Below are positions 1-7,778 of a stretch of DNA of 19,978 nt, in pieces. A program made the position numbers and the translations under genes. The number at the start of each line of letters is the position of its first letter. The first letter of the stretch is position 1. The notes beneath the pieces are model-generated. The model was not told the DNA's origin and did no database searches. It worked only from the letters and a program-made list of their open reading frames with translations. The stretch comes from Jeotgalicoccus sp052093725. GTDB taxonomy: Bacteria > Bacillota > Bacilli > Staphylococcales > Salinicoccaceae. Location: positions 1 to 19,978 of the forward strand of contig JBQDHL010000023.1 in NCBI GenBank assembly GCA_052093725.1, in the 5' to 3' direction.

Positions 1-11
1 AGTCGAGAGGC

Positions 12-752
12 TTATTTTGTAATTTCTATTTCCACACTGCCCAATCCTTCAAATACACCTTCGTATTCACCAGGTTCGAGTTTCACCGGCAGGATAAATG
101 TCCCTGATGACACGAACTGTCCTGCTTCAAGCTGCTTACCCTGGCTGTCCAGTTTCTCAATCAGCCACTCCATCGCATTTACAGGATGTCCCATAACCTC
201 AGAGGACTGTCCCTGTTTAATTTCTTCTCCATTAAACAGCAACTTACCTGAAATGTTATCAAGCTCATCATAGCTCACTGATTTAGCTTCACCGATTACA
301 ATCGCACCGGCGACGGCGCAGTCCGCAACCACTTCATACTTCGAAATATTCGGGAACCAGTCCGTATACCTGCCGTCAGGCAGTTCAAGTGCTGGTGCCA
401 CAGTGCATTTTGATAAAATGCTTTCAGCATCATCATCCATACTCAGTGTTTCATTTACATAGAATACAAGTTCTAGCTCGGCCAATGGAATATTATAGTC
501 AGCCAGACTCATCCCGGAGATGACCTGAGCTGCAGTAAACGGTCCGTAAACCGGTTCACTGCTGTCAAACAACCCTTGAGTTTCTGCGCTCGTCATACTG
601 ATCTTATACCCTTTTTGAGTTTCACCCTGTATATTTAAAATTTCATTCTGAATTTCATATGCCGCTTCAACAGTATCCGTTTCGATATCCTGTCCCGGCG
701 TTAAATTTTTTCCCTTTAATCTTGCATAGTATAATTTTTGTGCGTCACCCAT
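12..752 (-). CDS. 2-keto-4-pentenoate hydratase-like protein (FAH/MhpD superfamily)
   Basis: This 246-residue protein resembles 2-oxopent-4-enoate hydratase and 4-oxalocrotonate decarboxylase (MhpD/DmpH). Those enzymes bind Mg2+ or Mn2+ and act on short unsaturated 2-oxo acids, typically in meta-cleavage pathways for aromatics. Seen: the family motif GYKISMTS near residue 48, a PVYGPF block near 67, the acidic pair E92-L-E94, and D144 in VVADCAVAG, which fit the metal ligands of the superfamily. Length is close to the usual 250-260. The ATG at 752 follows an AGGAGGGG site. It is the last gene of the TRAP-cupin operon, 55 nt after the cupin. Hydratase versus decarboxylase cannot be told from sequence, and no dioxygenase or aldolase of a full meta pathway is nearby, so the substrate is open. 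Confidence 0.82.
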   Translation of the reverse strand: MGDAQKLYYARLKGKNLTPGQDIETDTVEAAYEIQNEILNIQGETQKGYKISMTSAETQGLFDSSEPVYGPFTAAQVISGMSLADYNIPLAELELVFYVNETLSMDDDAESILSKCTVAPALELPDGRYTDWFPNISKYEVVADCAVAGAIVIGEAKSVSYDELDNISGKLLFNGEEIKQGQSSEVMGHPVNAMEWLIEKLDSQGKQLEAGQFVSSGTFILPVKLEPGEYEGVFEGLGSVEIEITK

Positions 753-807
753 GCTACCCCTCCTGAATATTACAATACAATAAATATATCATAATATTCG
801 CTCAATT

Positions 808-1143
808 CTAAAATATAATTGCAACTATTTTAAGAGGTGTATCTTCTGTGTTTACTAAACCGTGAGACTGGCCACTCGTAATGACACAGCAGTCGCCTTT
901 TGATACAGATTTAAATGTTCCATCCGAATCCTGGAATTCACCTTTTCCTTCTATTATATGATAGATTTCACCCTCATCGACATGCTCGTGATAACCGATT
1001 GATGCATGAGGCTCAAGTTCAATTTCCAAAACTTTACGAATTCCTTGAAAATCATTCTCTTTAATATAAGACGTCGAAAAAATACTTCCTTTACCATCAA
1101 ATCGGTTTTTTAATTCAATAGTTTCTTCCGGATTGATAATCAT
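808..1143 (-). CDS. Small single-domain cupin protein
   Basis: A 111-residue single cupin barrel. The first cupin motif is visible as H52-E-H54 with E59, followed by YHIIEGKG. The second motif is the G83-D stretch with H94 in SGQSHGLVN. H52, H54, E59 and H94 make a complete metal site, so an enzymatic or metal-sensing role is possible. Small cupins serve as isomerases, dioxygenases, decarboxylases or sugar/acid-binding proteins, and the sequence does not decide which. It starts 13 nt after the dctM stop and is followed by the hydratase-like gene. It is therefore probably co-transcribed with the TRAP transporter and acts on, or downstream of, the imported compound (inference). Confidence 0.8.
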   Translation of the reverse strand: MIINPEETIELKNRFDGKGSIFSTSYIKENDFQGIRKVLEIELEPHASIGYHEHVDEGEIYHIIEGKGEFQDSDGTFKSVSKGDCCVITSGQSHGLVNTEDTPLKIVAIIF

Positions 1144-1156
1144 TTAATCTGCCCCT

Positions 1157-2440
1157 TTATTTAAGTAAGTTTGGTAGGAATGTTGAGATTGACGGCACGA
1201 ATATAATCAGTACCACCATAATCGCTACTATTAATAACACGTGTAAAATGTATGGGAGTGTTTCTTCGATTCCCATTTTTTTATCGGTTACTGATGCCCC
1301 GGCAATCAATGACAGTCCAACCGGAGGCGTAATATTCGCGAGTGCAAAGTTCATAATCAGCACCATGCCAAAATGAATCGGATCAATACCGAATTCTATT
1401 GCAATCGGCATAAATATTGGTGTTAACAGGACAATAAGTGACGTCACCTCTGTCAGCATTCCTAATATTAATAGTATCAGAGATACGACTAATAAGAACA
1501 CAAGCGGCGAATCCGCGAAGTTCAGGAAGAACCCTGACACTGCATCCGGAATATGATTCACAGTCAGTACGTATGTAAAAACGTTCGCCATCGAAATAAT
1601 AATTAAAATCGTTGCGGACGTTATCGCAGATCCTGACATAATATCTTTAATTTTAGTCCAGTTCAACTCTCTGTAAAACAGCGATAAAATAAAGCCGTAA
1701 ACAACTGCGATAACAGCCGTTTCAGTTGCAGTCGCGTAACCTGAAAAGATACTGCCTAAAATAAATATCGGTGTCAGCAGCGGGAAGAATGCAGATTTCG
1801 TTACTTTCCATAATTCTTCCCCTGTAATTTTTTCTGTACGCACTTCCCCGAAGCCTTTTTTCTTACTCATATACCAAACGTAAATACATAACGCGAGTGC
1901 CAGTACAACACCCGGTATAATTCCGGCGAAGAATAAATCACCGATTGAAATATTAGCTGTAATACCTAAAATAACCATCGTAATACTAGGTGGAATAATC
2001 AACCCGAGTACGCCTGCCGGCCCGATAATACTCGCGATAAATGAATTAGAGTATTTCTCCTCTTTCAATCTCGGTACAAGCACGGAACCAACTGCATACG
2101 TTGTTGCTACTGTAGAGCCTGATACTGCCCCGAACAGTGCTGAGGTCACAACGGTCGTAATTGCTGTACCGCCTGACAGCTTCCCGACGAAGGCATTCGC
2201 AAATGCCATTAGACGTTTCGTCAGTCCGCCTTTTCCCATAATGTCCCCGGCGAGAATAAATAATGGTATAGCTAAATATGAAAAATTATTAACACCGGCA
2301 AAACTACGCTGAATAATAATCTCGAGCGGTACTCCACCGATTAACAGCATCACCAGTCCGACGATACCGATGACAAAAGCGATCGGCATTCCTAAGAATA
2401 AGAGCAGAAAGAATAATATAAGCATACTGATTGCAAGCAT
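1157..2440 (-). CDS. dctM: TRAP transporter large permease DctM
   Basis: A 427-residue, very hydrophobic protein with about a dozen predicted membrane segments. It matches the large membrane subunit of tripartite ATP-independent periplasmic (TRAP) transporters. In the family this subunit uses the sodium gradient to move an organic acid delivered by the binding protein. Characteristic stretches are GMPIAFVIG near the N-terminus, LFGAVSGSTVATTYAVGS near 105, IIPPSITMVILG near 150 and NITPPVGLSL near 370. Its ATG shares one base with the dctQ stop (TAATG), so translation is probably coupled. Length is typical. The DctM/DctQ arrangement as separate proteins rather than a fusion is the common one. 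The family is nearly certain; the substrate is unknown. Confidence 0.95.
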   Translation of the reverse strand: MLAISMLILFFLLLFLGMPIAFVIGIVGLVMLLIGGVPLEIIIQRSFAGVNNFSYLAIPLFILAGDIMGKGGLTKRLMAFANAFVGKLSGGTAITTVVTSALFGAVSGSTVATTYAVGSVLVPRLKEEKYSNSFIASIIGPAGVLGLIIPPSITMVILGITANISIGDLFFAGIIPGVVLALALCIYVWYMSKKKGFGEVRTEKITGEELWKVTKSAFFPLLTPIFILGSIFSGYATATETAVIAVVYGFILSLFYRELNWTKIKDIMSGSAITSATILIIISMANVFTYVLTVNHIPDAVSGFFLNFADSPLVFLLVVSLILLILGMLTEVTSLIVLLTPIFMPIAIEFGIDPIHFGMVLIMNFALANITPPVGLSLIAGASVTDKKMGIEETLPYILHVLLIVAIMVVLIIFVPSISTFLPNLLK

Positions 2441-2901
2441 TAAACCGCCTCACTTTCTTCCTGAGGTTTCCAGGCATTTAATATTAAGAAGTAAAGCGAT
2501 AGTAAACTGCTGACCGGTACCGCGAGATAAAATACAGTCATCGGCAATTGCAGCGTCGACGATGTAAAATCAAGCGACTGGTAAGAGAAAATAAAGCCGT
2601 ACACTGTCAGAACTAAGAAAAACAGTCCGAGCAGTATGTTGACAATTAAATATAAGTACGGACGAACCTTATCACTCGCACGTTTAACAAAAAAGTTAAC
2701 CGCGAGGTGTCCCCGTTCGTAAACAGCAACACTCATTCCGAGGAACGTCATCCAGACAACTAACAAACGGGAAAGCTCTTCAGTACCCGGCATTGAATAA
2801 TCAAAAAACCTCGATATGACCTGCGTCAGAACAATTAATGTGAGCAGAGCAATAACAACTGCGCACGCAATATATAAAACCTTTACTAATGCTTTCGTCA
2901 T
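2440..2901 (-). CDS. dctQ: TRAP transporter small permease DctQ
   Basis: A 153-residue protein with four hydrophobic segments (about residues 7-27, 45-62, 82-105 and 122-141), as in the small membrane subunit of TRAP transporters. Family signs are the PGTEELSRLLVVWMTFLG stretch near residue 38, with the conserved Glu-Glu and Trp, and YERGHLAV near 61. It sits between the binding protein and DctM. The start is one base after the dctP stop, with its ribosome binding site (GGGAGGAAG) inside the dctP 3' end, and its own stop overlaps the dctM start by one base. In the family it joins DctM and is needed for transport, though its exact role is less clear than that of DctM. Confidence 0.93.
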   Translation of the reverse strand: MTKALVKVLYIACAVVIALLTLIVLTQVISRFFDYSMPGTEELSRLLVVWMTFLGMSVAVYERGHLAVNFFVKRASDKVRPYLYLIVNILLGLFFLVLTVYGFIFSYQSLDFTSSTLQLPMTVFYLAVPVSSLLSLYFLILNAWKPQEESEAV

Positions 2902-2902
2902 A

Positions 2903-3904
2903 TTACTGATCTTCCTCCCATCCGGAATTCCTGCGGTACATATCCATCATTTCTTCACCGAACACTTCCTCTTCCCACTGCTCGTAAACAGGTAGCATCG
3001 CTTCTCTGAATGCTTCCTTATTCACGTCATCGTTAACTTCCATACCGTTCTCAGCAAGGAATTTTATATGCTCTGACTCTGTATCATCGTTTGCATCCTG
3101 AACTTCTTTAGAAATTTTATCGATTTCAGCGGTAATGATCTCCTGATCCTCGGGATTGATTTTCTCCCACGTTTCGCCGTCGAACACAACCATCACAGTG
3201 TTATAAAAATGTCCGGTCAATGATAAGTAATCCTGCACTTCATTAAAACGCGGTGCAACGATGTTCGCGAGTGGGTTTTCCTGTGCATCGAGCGCACCTT
3301 GCTGCAGTGCGCCGTATACTTCACTGAACGCCATGACTGTAGGCAGTGCGCCAACCTGTTCAAACGTATCAACACGAAGAGCAGTTTCAGCCACCCGGAT
3401 ATTCATTCCCTGTAAATCTTCCGGTTCAACGACCGGTCCTGCATTATTCGTCACGTGACGGAATCCCCATTCCAAATACCCCGCCGTGTGCATACCGTAC
3501 TCGCCTGCAATATCTGCTATGTAATCTCCAAACTCACCATCATATGCATCACGTGCTTCCTGTTCGCTCGGCCACATGTAAGGCAAATCCTCAATTGCTA
3601 GCCTCATATCCATCGTCTGCATTGAACCGACCATGACCGCAAGACCGTTCATCGCACCGACATCAACCTGCTGCAGCATTTCAGTTTCGCTGCCAAGCTG
3701 TGAGTTCGGGTAAATTTCAAACTTCACTCTCCCTTCAGTCTGTTTTTCAACAGCTTCGGCCATTTCATCAATTTTAATCGCCTGATTCGTATCCGGCGGC
3801 AATGCATGTCCAAACTGCAGAGTGACTCCATCATCTTCATTACTGCATGCACTGAGTAATAATAAACACGATAAAACACCAATCAATAATGTATGTTTTT
3901 TCAA
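2903..3904 (-). CDS. dctP: TRAP transporter substrate-binding lipoprotein DctP
   Basis: A 333-residue extracytoplasmic solute-binding protein of the DctP family, which captures the substrate and hands it to DctQM. The N-terminus is a lipoprotein signal with lipobox LLSAC (Cys20), as expected for a Gram-positive organism with no periplasm. The family core is visible: LQFGHALPPDT at the start of the mature domain, the NIRVAET stretch whose Arg is the residue that usually clamps the substrate carboxylate, and the FSEVYGALQQGALDAQENP helix. The start is TTG at 3904. The only nearby ATG upstream is followed at once by a stop, and TTG begins the canonical MKK signal. The Shine-Dalgarno sequence AGGGGAG lies about 11 nt upstream, a little far. 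First gene of the operon, with its own promoter. Ligand unknown, probably a carboxylate. Confidence 0.93.
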   Translation of the reverse strand: MKKHTLLIGVLSCLLLLSACSNEDDGVTLQFGHALPPDTNQAIKIDEMAEAVEKQTEGRVKFEIYPNSQLGSETEMLQQVDVGAMNGLAVMVGSMQTMDMRLAIEDLPYMWPSEQEARDAYDGEFGDYIADIAGEYGMHTAGYLEWGFRHVTNNAGPVVEPEDLQGMNIRVAETALRVDTFEQVGALPTVMAFSEVYGALQQGALDAQENPLANIVAPRFNEVQDYLSLTGHFYNTVMVVFDGETWEKINPEDQEIITAEIDKISKEVQDANDDTESEHIKFLAENGMEVNDDVNKEAFREAMLPVYEQWEEEVFGEEMMDMYRRNSGWEEDQ

Positions 3905-3939
3905 ACCTACATCAGCTCCCCTTTGTTATTTTTCTTATA

Positions 3940-3968
3940 ATTATAAATTATAATGCAATATTATACAA
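3940..3968 (-). promoter_or_regulatory. Sigma-A promoter of the dctPQM operon
   Basis: Read on the minus strand, TTGTAT (3963-3968) and a perfect TATAAT (3940-3945) are separated by exactly 17 bp, about 35 bp upstream of the dctP start. The spacer contains an inverted repeat, TATAAT/ATTATA around GCAAT (3950-3966), which overlaps the -35 and could be a repressor site. AT-richness makes such repeats common, so the operator reading is tentative. Confidence 0.65.
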
Positions 3969-3981
3969 TTAAGAATTCAAT

Positions 3982-4011
3982 TTGCTTTTTATTGACTGAA
4001 AATTCTATAAT
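3982..4011 (+). promoter_or_regulatory. Probable sigma-A promoter of the aminotransferase gene
   Basis: TTGCTT (3982-3987) and a perfect TATAAT (4006-4011) are separated by 18 bp. The -10 ends about 32 bp before the ATG at 4044, leaving room for the transcription start and the AGGAG ribosome binding site near 4032. It is divergent from the dctP promoter, so one regulator could act on both. Confidence 0.6.
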
Positions 4012-4043
4012 AGAAAGAATAGTTCATTATAGGAGTGAAATAA

Positions 4044-5195
4044 ATGCCAGAATTAAATCCGCGTGCAACAGCATTATCCATCCCCGGAATCAGAGTATTT
4101 TCAAATCAGGTTCAGCTGTTTGAAGACGGCGTCAATTTAACAATCGGACAGCCTGACTTCCCGACACCCGACAGTGTAAAGGATGCGGCAATCACAGCAA
4201 TCAATAATAATAAAACCGGCTATTCATTAAACGCAGGTATCGTTGAACTGCGTCAGGCCGCTGCAGACTTTTTTGCAGATAAGTATAACGCTCACTACAC
4301 TGCCGACGAAGTGGTTATTACGAACGGCGCAAGTGAGGCTCTCGATTCGGTACTCCGCACGATACTAACCGATGGTGATGAAGTGATTATTACCGCACCT
4401 GCATACCCTGCATACGAATCACTGATCAAACTGAACGGCGGTGTTGTTAAATACCTTGATGTCAGCGATACCGAATTTATTCCGAATATTGAGAAATTAG
4501 ATGCTCTAGTTACTAATAGCACTAAAGCTGTGCTCTTAAACTACCCATCGAACCCGACGGGTGCATCTTTATCGGAAAAAGATGTGAAGGATATTGCGAA
4601 TTACATCAACACTAAGGACTTATTTCTAATCAGTGATGAAATTTACAGCGAAAATGTTTATGAAAATAAACACATTTCGTTTGGCAGCATGGAAAATATA
4701 CGCGATAAAACAATACTGATTCACGGCGTATCGAAATCACACTCAATGACAGGCTGGAGAGTCGGCTATACATTATCTCCGAGACACTTAAGCGACGAAA
4801 TATTGAAAGTGCATTTGAATAACTCAATTTGTGCAGCAGTACCAAGCCAGTATGCGGCACTGGAAGCACTGACAAACGCCAAAGACTTCCCGAAAGTCAT
4901 GAATGAAGCATACTTAAAACGCCGGGACTATGTTTACGACCGCCTCATTAAGATGGGCTGTACAGTAGAAAAACCAGGTGGCGCATTTTACATATTCCCG
5001 AACATCTCATTTACGGGAATGGACGACTGGGACTTCGCAACAACATTACTGAATGAAAAACATATGGCAGTAGTCCCGGGTTCATCATTTTCAAAACACG
5101 GTGCTGGTCATATCCGAATATCATTTGCGAGCACGATTGAAACATTGGAAGAAGGCATGAACAGACTGGAAGCATTTGTTAAAGAACGAGTTTAA
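4044..5195 (+). CDS. patA: PatA-type PLP-dependent aminotransferase
   Basis: A 383-residue class I/II fold type I aminotransferase. It closely follows the pattern of Bacillus PatA, assigned to N-acetyl-L,L-diaminopimelate transamination in the acetyl branch of lysine biosynthesis. Seen: N-terminal SIPGIRVFSNQV and LTIGQPDFPTP, the TNGASEAL stretch near 93, NYPSNPTG with N170, SDEIYSE with D198, the PLP lysine K231 in GVSKSHSMTGWR, and HIRISFA near the C-terminus with the carboxylate-binding Arg. The ATG follows AGGAG at a good distance. It is a single-gene unit, divergent from the TRAP operon and ended by a strong terminator. General aspartate or aromatic aminotransferase activity is an alternative. 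No other lysine gene is adjacent. Confidence 0.85.
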   Translation: MPELNPRATALSIPGIRVFSNQVQLFEDGVNLTIGQPDFPTPDSVKDAAITAINNNKTGYSLNAGIVELRQAAADFFADKYNAHYTADEVVITNGASEALDSVLRTILTDGDEVIITAPAYPAYESLIKLNGGVVKYLDVSDTEFIPNIEKLDALVTNSTKAVLLNYPSNPTGASLSEKDVKDIANYINTKDLFLISDEIYSENVYENKHISFGSMENIRDKTILIHGVSKSHSMTGWRVGYTLSPRHLSDEILKVHLNNSICAAVPSQYAALEALTNAKDFPKVMNEAYLKRRDYVYDRLIKMGCTVEKPGGAFYIFPNISFTGMDDWDFATTLLNEKHMAVVPGSSFSKHGAGHIRISFASTIETLEEGMNRLEAFVKERV

Positions 5196-5254
5196 TATAA
5201 AAATTTGGCAGTATATTCGAAGTGCACGCCACCGTGCGATTTCCATCACATAAA

Positions 5255-5296
5255 AAAACAGGGTGGATTCCCATTACGGAGTCCGCCCTGTTTTAT
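5255..5296 (+). terminator. Rho-independent terminator after the aminotransferase gene
   Basis: A 17-bp stem (5255-5271 with 5278-5294, six-base loop) preceded by an A-run and followed by T-rich sequence. Two positions pair as U-G only in the plus-strand RNA and would be C-A mismatches on the other strand. It was therefore shaped mainly for the plus-strand gene, though it may also work for the convergent metalloprotease gene ending at 5300. Confidence 0.88.
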
Positions 5297-5299
5297 TCT

Positions 5300-6643
5300 T
5301 TATGATTTCTTCTTCCTGTAAACAATTACTCCAATAACCGCAGCAAGGATAATCCCTGCTCCAATTGCTATTTTAATAATCGTATCCTGCAGTTCCTGTT
5401 TTCTAGCTTCTTCAGCAGCTTTTTCGCGTTCTGCCGCTTCAAGTGCCGCCTGTTCTTCTGCAGCTATTCTTTCCTCTTCAGCTTTTCGCTCTGCTTCTTC
5501 ACGGGCTTCCTGTTCTTCACGCAGACGTTGTTCTTCCGCTTCACGCTGCGCTGTTTCATCTGCTTCCCATTCTTCTTCCAGATTAGTGTTTAAATTATCA
5601 ACTTCATCTTGTTTCAGGTTTTCATCGCTCGCGATGTAGCTTTTCGAATTGGCCAGTGCACGGGTTAATGATTCCCCCATTTCACGGTCATTATACGCTG
5701 CTTCAACTTCTGCGATTGTCGCTTCAAGTGCTGCTGTATCTGCATCCGGCATACTGCCTGTCAGCGCTGAGCGTGTATATGATGTATACAGTTCTTTGCC
5801 GCTGGCATTTTTCGCTACTACATGAAAGTCATAAGTCGTATCTGTACTGAGTCCTTCAATTCTAAAGCTGCTGCCTGCTGTTGTACCGACAGATTCATCG
5901 TTGCGGAACACTTCGTATTCCGCAGCGTCTTCATGTGCATCCCAGTGCATCGTTGCAGTATTGCCCGTAACTTCTCCGGTCGATAAAATCCGATGGTTAA
6001 AGTCATTAAAGAATCCATAAGTTTTTGGTGCTTTCTCCGCTAACTCTGCACGTGATTCAGATGTAAAGTAATACATCGCGAATGCTTCCGCGAAATATTC
6101 CTCAACTATATTGTAATACTCACGCTGTGAATTGCTGCCAAACAGCTTGTCCACCTCTTCTGCATGAATCGTACTGAAACGTTCTGTCTCACTGACCTGT
6201 ACACCGACAGTAAATGAATCGACGACATGGCCGTACTCATGGAGCTCCAGATTAATTGCCGAATGTCCTTTTCCGTATTCACTGTAGCCGACGCGTGCCA
6301 TCGATACATGACCACCTGCACCCGGTATTTCATCCCAGGAGTTTGTATGTCCTCTCGGCACTACTCCTTTTAAATGTGCAAATTCCGGCTGTTCAGTAAT
6401 TGGTGTATCCGCAAGAATAAATACAGCACCGCTATTATTCGTCTGATATAAAATACGGTTTTCTACATTATTCATGCGGCTGATCATTCTCTGCGCTTCC
6501 TGCCAGCTTTCGTCAGATGATGTTCTCACATCCACCATATTTTGCAAATACGGATTGATTTCTGTCTGCGCATTCACATTTGGTACCCAAAATAATAATA
6601 TTCCCAGTATTAATAAAGTAACTCTCTTAGCTGCCTTCATCAT
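5300..6643 (-). CDS. Secreted, membrane-anchored zinc metalloprotease (lethal factor/Pro-Pro endopeptidase-like) with FnIII and coiled coil
   Basis: About 447 residues. Order: signal peptide (1-26, ending VNAQ), a catalytic domain with the zinc motif HEYGH near residue 135-139 and a downstream EEYFAEAFAMYYF near 182, a fibronectin type III-like domain (about 225-295), a long E/A/R-rich coiled coil (about 330-415), and a C-terminal membrane helix followed by RKKKS. HEXXH plus the EYFAE helix is the signature of the anthrax lethal factor C-terminal fold, which includes secreted Pro-Pro endopeptidases (family knowledge). There is no LPXTG motif, so anchoring would be by the helix itself. The frame opens further upstream at a GTG (6649), but that codon abuts the GGAG site; ATG at 6643 or 6640 is better spaced. 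It lies 15 nt after the YciI-like gene. Target protein unknown. Confidence 0.8.
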   Translation of the reverse strand: MMKAAKRVTLLILGILLFWVPNVNAQTEINPYLQNMVDVRTSSDESWQEAQRMISRMNNVENRILYQTNNSGAVFILADTPITEQPEFAHLKGVVPRGHTNSWDEIPGAGGHVSMARVGYSEYGKGHSAINLELHEYGHVVDSFTVGVQVSETERFSTIHAEEVDKLFGSNSQREYYNIVEEYFAEAFAMYYFTSESRAELAEKAPKTYGFFNDFNHRILSTGEVTGNTATMHWDAHEDAAEYEVFRNDESVGTTAGSSFRIEGLSTDTTYDFHVVAKNASGKELYTSYTRSALTGSMPDADTAALEATIAEVEAAYNDREMGESLTRALANSKSYIASDENLKQDEVDNLNTNLEEEWEADETAQREAEEQRLREEQEAREEAERKAEEERIAAEEQAALEAAEREKAAEEARKQELQDTIIKIAIGAGIILAAVIGVIVYRKKKS

Positions 6644-6658
6644 TATCACTCCGAACTT

Positions 6659-6931
6659 TTAGAACTCGTAGTTTGTTTCCATATCCCATTCATGAATTTC
6701 ATATTCTCTCGCACCCAGCGAAATGTAGGGATCCTGCTTTACGAGTGAGATTGCTGATTCTTCATCTTCCGCACGGTAAATAATGAGACCACCTGCACCA
6801 TCGGTGAAGCGCCCGCTCATCAAAATGTTACCCGCATCTCTTTGACATGATATAAAGTCCAGATGCTCCGGTCTATGTACACGTGATAATTCTTCATCTT
6901 TCATCGATAAAAATACTGCGAAATACTTCAT
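6659..6931 (-). CDS. YciI-like family protein
   Basis: A 90-residue protein with the ferredoxin-like pattern of the YciI/YCII family: MKYFAVFL at the start, RPEHLDFI with the conserved His near residue 20, GRFTDGAGGLIIYRAED in the middle, and the acidic/aromatic end. Family members are small putative enzymes or accessory proteins with an Asp-His pair; their reaction is mostly unknown. ATG at 6931 is preferred over the in-frame GTG at 6934, because AAGGAG lies 8 nt before the ATG. It is followed after 15 nt by the metalloprotease gene and is probably its operon partner, though a functional link is not evident. It is separated from the upstream DsbA-like gene by a terminator. Confidence 0.8.
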   Translation of the reverse strand: MKYFAVFLSMKDEELSRVHRPEHLDFISCQRDAGNILMSGRFTDGAGGLIIYRAEDEESAISLVKQDPYISLGAREYEIHEWDMETNYEF

Positions 6932-6960
6932 CACTTCATCTCCTTACCAGTAATATACAC

Positions 6961-6990
6961 TAAATAAAAACAGACTGGAAACTCCAGCCT
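6961..6990 (-). terminator. Terminator between the DsbA-like and YciI-like genes
   Basis: On the minus strand an 8-bp stem (6983-6990 with 6972-6979, one G-U pair, three-base loop) is followed by GTTTTTATTT. The stem begins within the TAG stop of the DsbA-like gene. It implies that the YciI-protease pair has its own start of transcription or depends on read-through. Confidence 0.7.
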
Positions 6991-7522
6991 ATTTAAGTGA
7001 CTCTATACGCTCTGTTAATATTTCACTGATTTCTTCTTTACTCTGCTCTGCCGGCTTATAAGCAGTCAGATGCTCGCCACCGATAAATACTGTCGGAACA
7101 ATTTTCAGTCCGCGTGAGTTAAAATCTTCGAGTACTGCCAAACCACGTTCATAAGCTGCAGTTTTTTCAGGCAGTCCTAAAGTATCCTCACACGTTTCGA
7201 GTGTTTTTCTGAAACTCTTCACCCATGATTCCTGAGTCTGAAACAGTTTCTTCATTGCTGCAAAACCTTCCACCGGATCATCGTGATCGACATAGTTATT
7301 GGCAACAGTTCCGCGCAGCAGCTGACCCTTCGTCCGGTCTACATGCTTAACAATAAATTTCACATGACCGCTGTCTGTGTACGGTTTAATCACTTCAGAT
7401 GCAATTTCAAAAAACTTCGCACTGTACGGACACCCAAGGTTCACAAAAGCTTCCACTTCAATCGTTGCGTTCTCAAGCCCCACCGTTAAGTATTCTATAT
7501 CAGCAGTGTATCTGTTCTTCAC
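6989..7522 (-). CDS. DsbA-family thioredoxin-fold protein with a CPYS active site
   Basis: About 177 residues with a thioredoxin-like fold. The segment VEAFVNLGCPYSAKFFE carries the active-site position as CPYS: the first cysteine is kept and the second is Ser. IVPTVFIGGEHL near the C-terminus is the cis-proline loop typical of the fold. There is no signal peptide, so it is predicted cytoplasmic. A single-cysteine site suggests a monothiol reductase, glutathione- or bacillithiol-linked transferase, or oxidoreductase of the FrnE/DsbA type rather than a disulfide donor. The chosen start is GTG at 7522, preceded by AGGGGGAG at good spacing. The in-frame ATG at 7549 lies upstream of that site and is less likely. 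It forms a single-gene unit with terminators on both sides. Confidence 0.72.
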   Translation of the reverse strand: MKNRYTADIEYLTVGLENATIEVEAFVNLGCPYSAKFFEIASEVIKPYTDSGHVKFIVKHVDRTKGQLLRGTVANNYVDHDDPVEGFAAMKKLFQTQESWVKSFRKTLETCEDTLGLPEKTAAYERGLAVLEDFNSRGLKIVPTVFIGGEHLTAYKPAEQSKEEISEILTERIESLK

Positions 7523-7590
7523 AAAAACTCCCCCTACTTTGTATATCACTTAGTATTAATCATACCCATAATATCTCCCCTGCAATCTCA

Positions 7591-7635
7591 TAAAATAAAG
7601 AGAGCAGACACCTTCCCGAGTGGAAGATGCCTGCT
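7591..7635 (-). terminator. Terminator downstream of the AEC carrier gene
   Basis: A 14-bp stem (7603-7616 with 7622-7635, five-base loop). On the minus strand two positions are G-U pairs, while on the plus strand they would be A-C mismatches, so the minus-strand reading is favoured. A T-rich tract (7591-7600) follows. It lies about 145 bp after the AEC stop codon, giving that mRNA a long 3' tail, and just before the DsbA-like gene. Confidence 0.65.
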
Positions 7636-7778
7636 AAGGGGTTATATATTTTAAAACAGCTAAACAAATTTGGATTAGCCTTTAAATTACCATTTTCATA
7701 TTATTCATGTCAATGAATATTCTGAAAGTTTCGATAAATATATTTTTATCAGTCTATAGTTAAATATAAAAACCTGTT

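Noticed and set aside
3261..3636. Two plus-strand reading frames inside dctP.
   Set aside because: They are antisense to a well-supported gene and have no ribosome binding site or recognisable protein features.
5215..5250. Small inverted repeat GCAC/GTGC just after the aminotransferase gene.
   Set aside because: Only four pairs and no T-run; the strong terminator at 5255-5296 explains the region.
5300..5420. Possible sortase anchor at the C-terminus of the metalloprotease.
   Set aside because: A membrane helix and basic tail are present, but there is no LPXTG or similar motif before the helix.
7733..7750. A/T-only hairpin GATAAA/TTTATC downstream of the AEC gene, as a possible terminator.
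   Set aside because: The stem is too weak and lacks G/C; the better terminator lies further on at 7591-7635.
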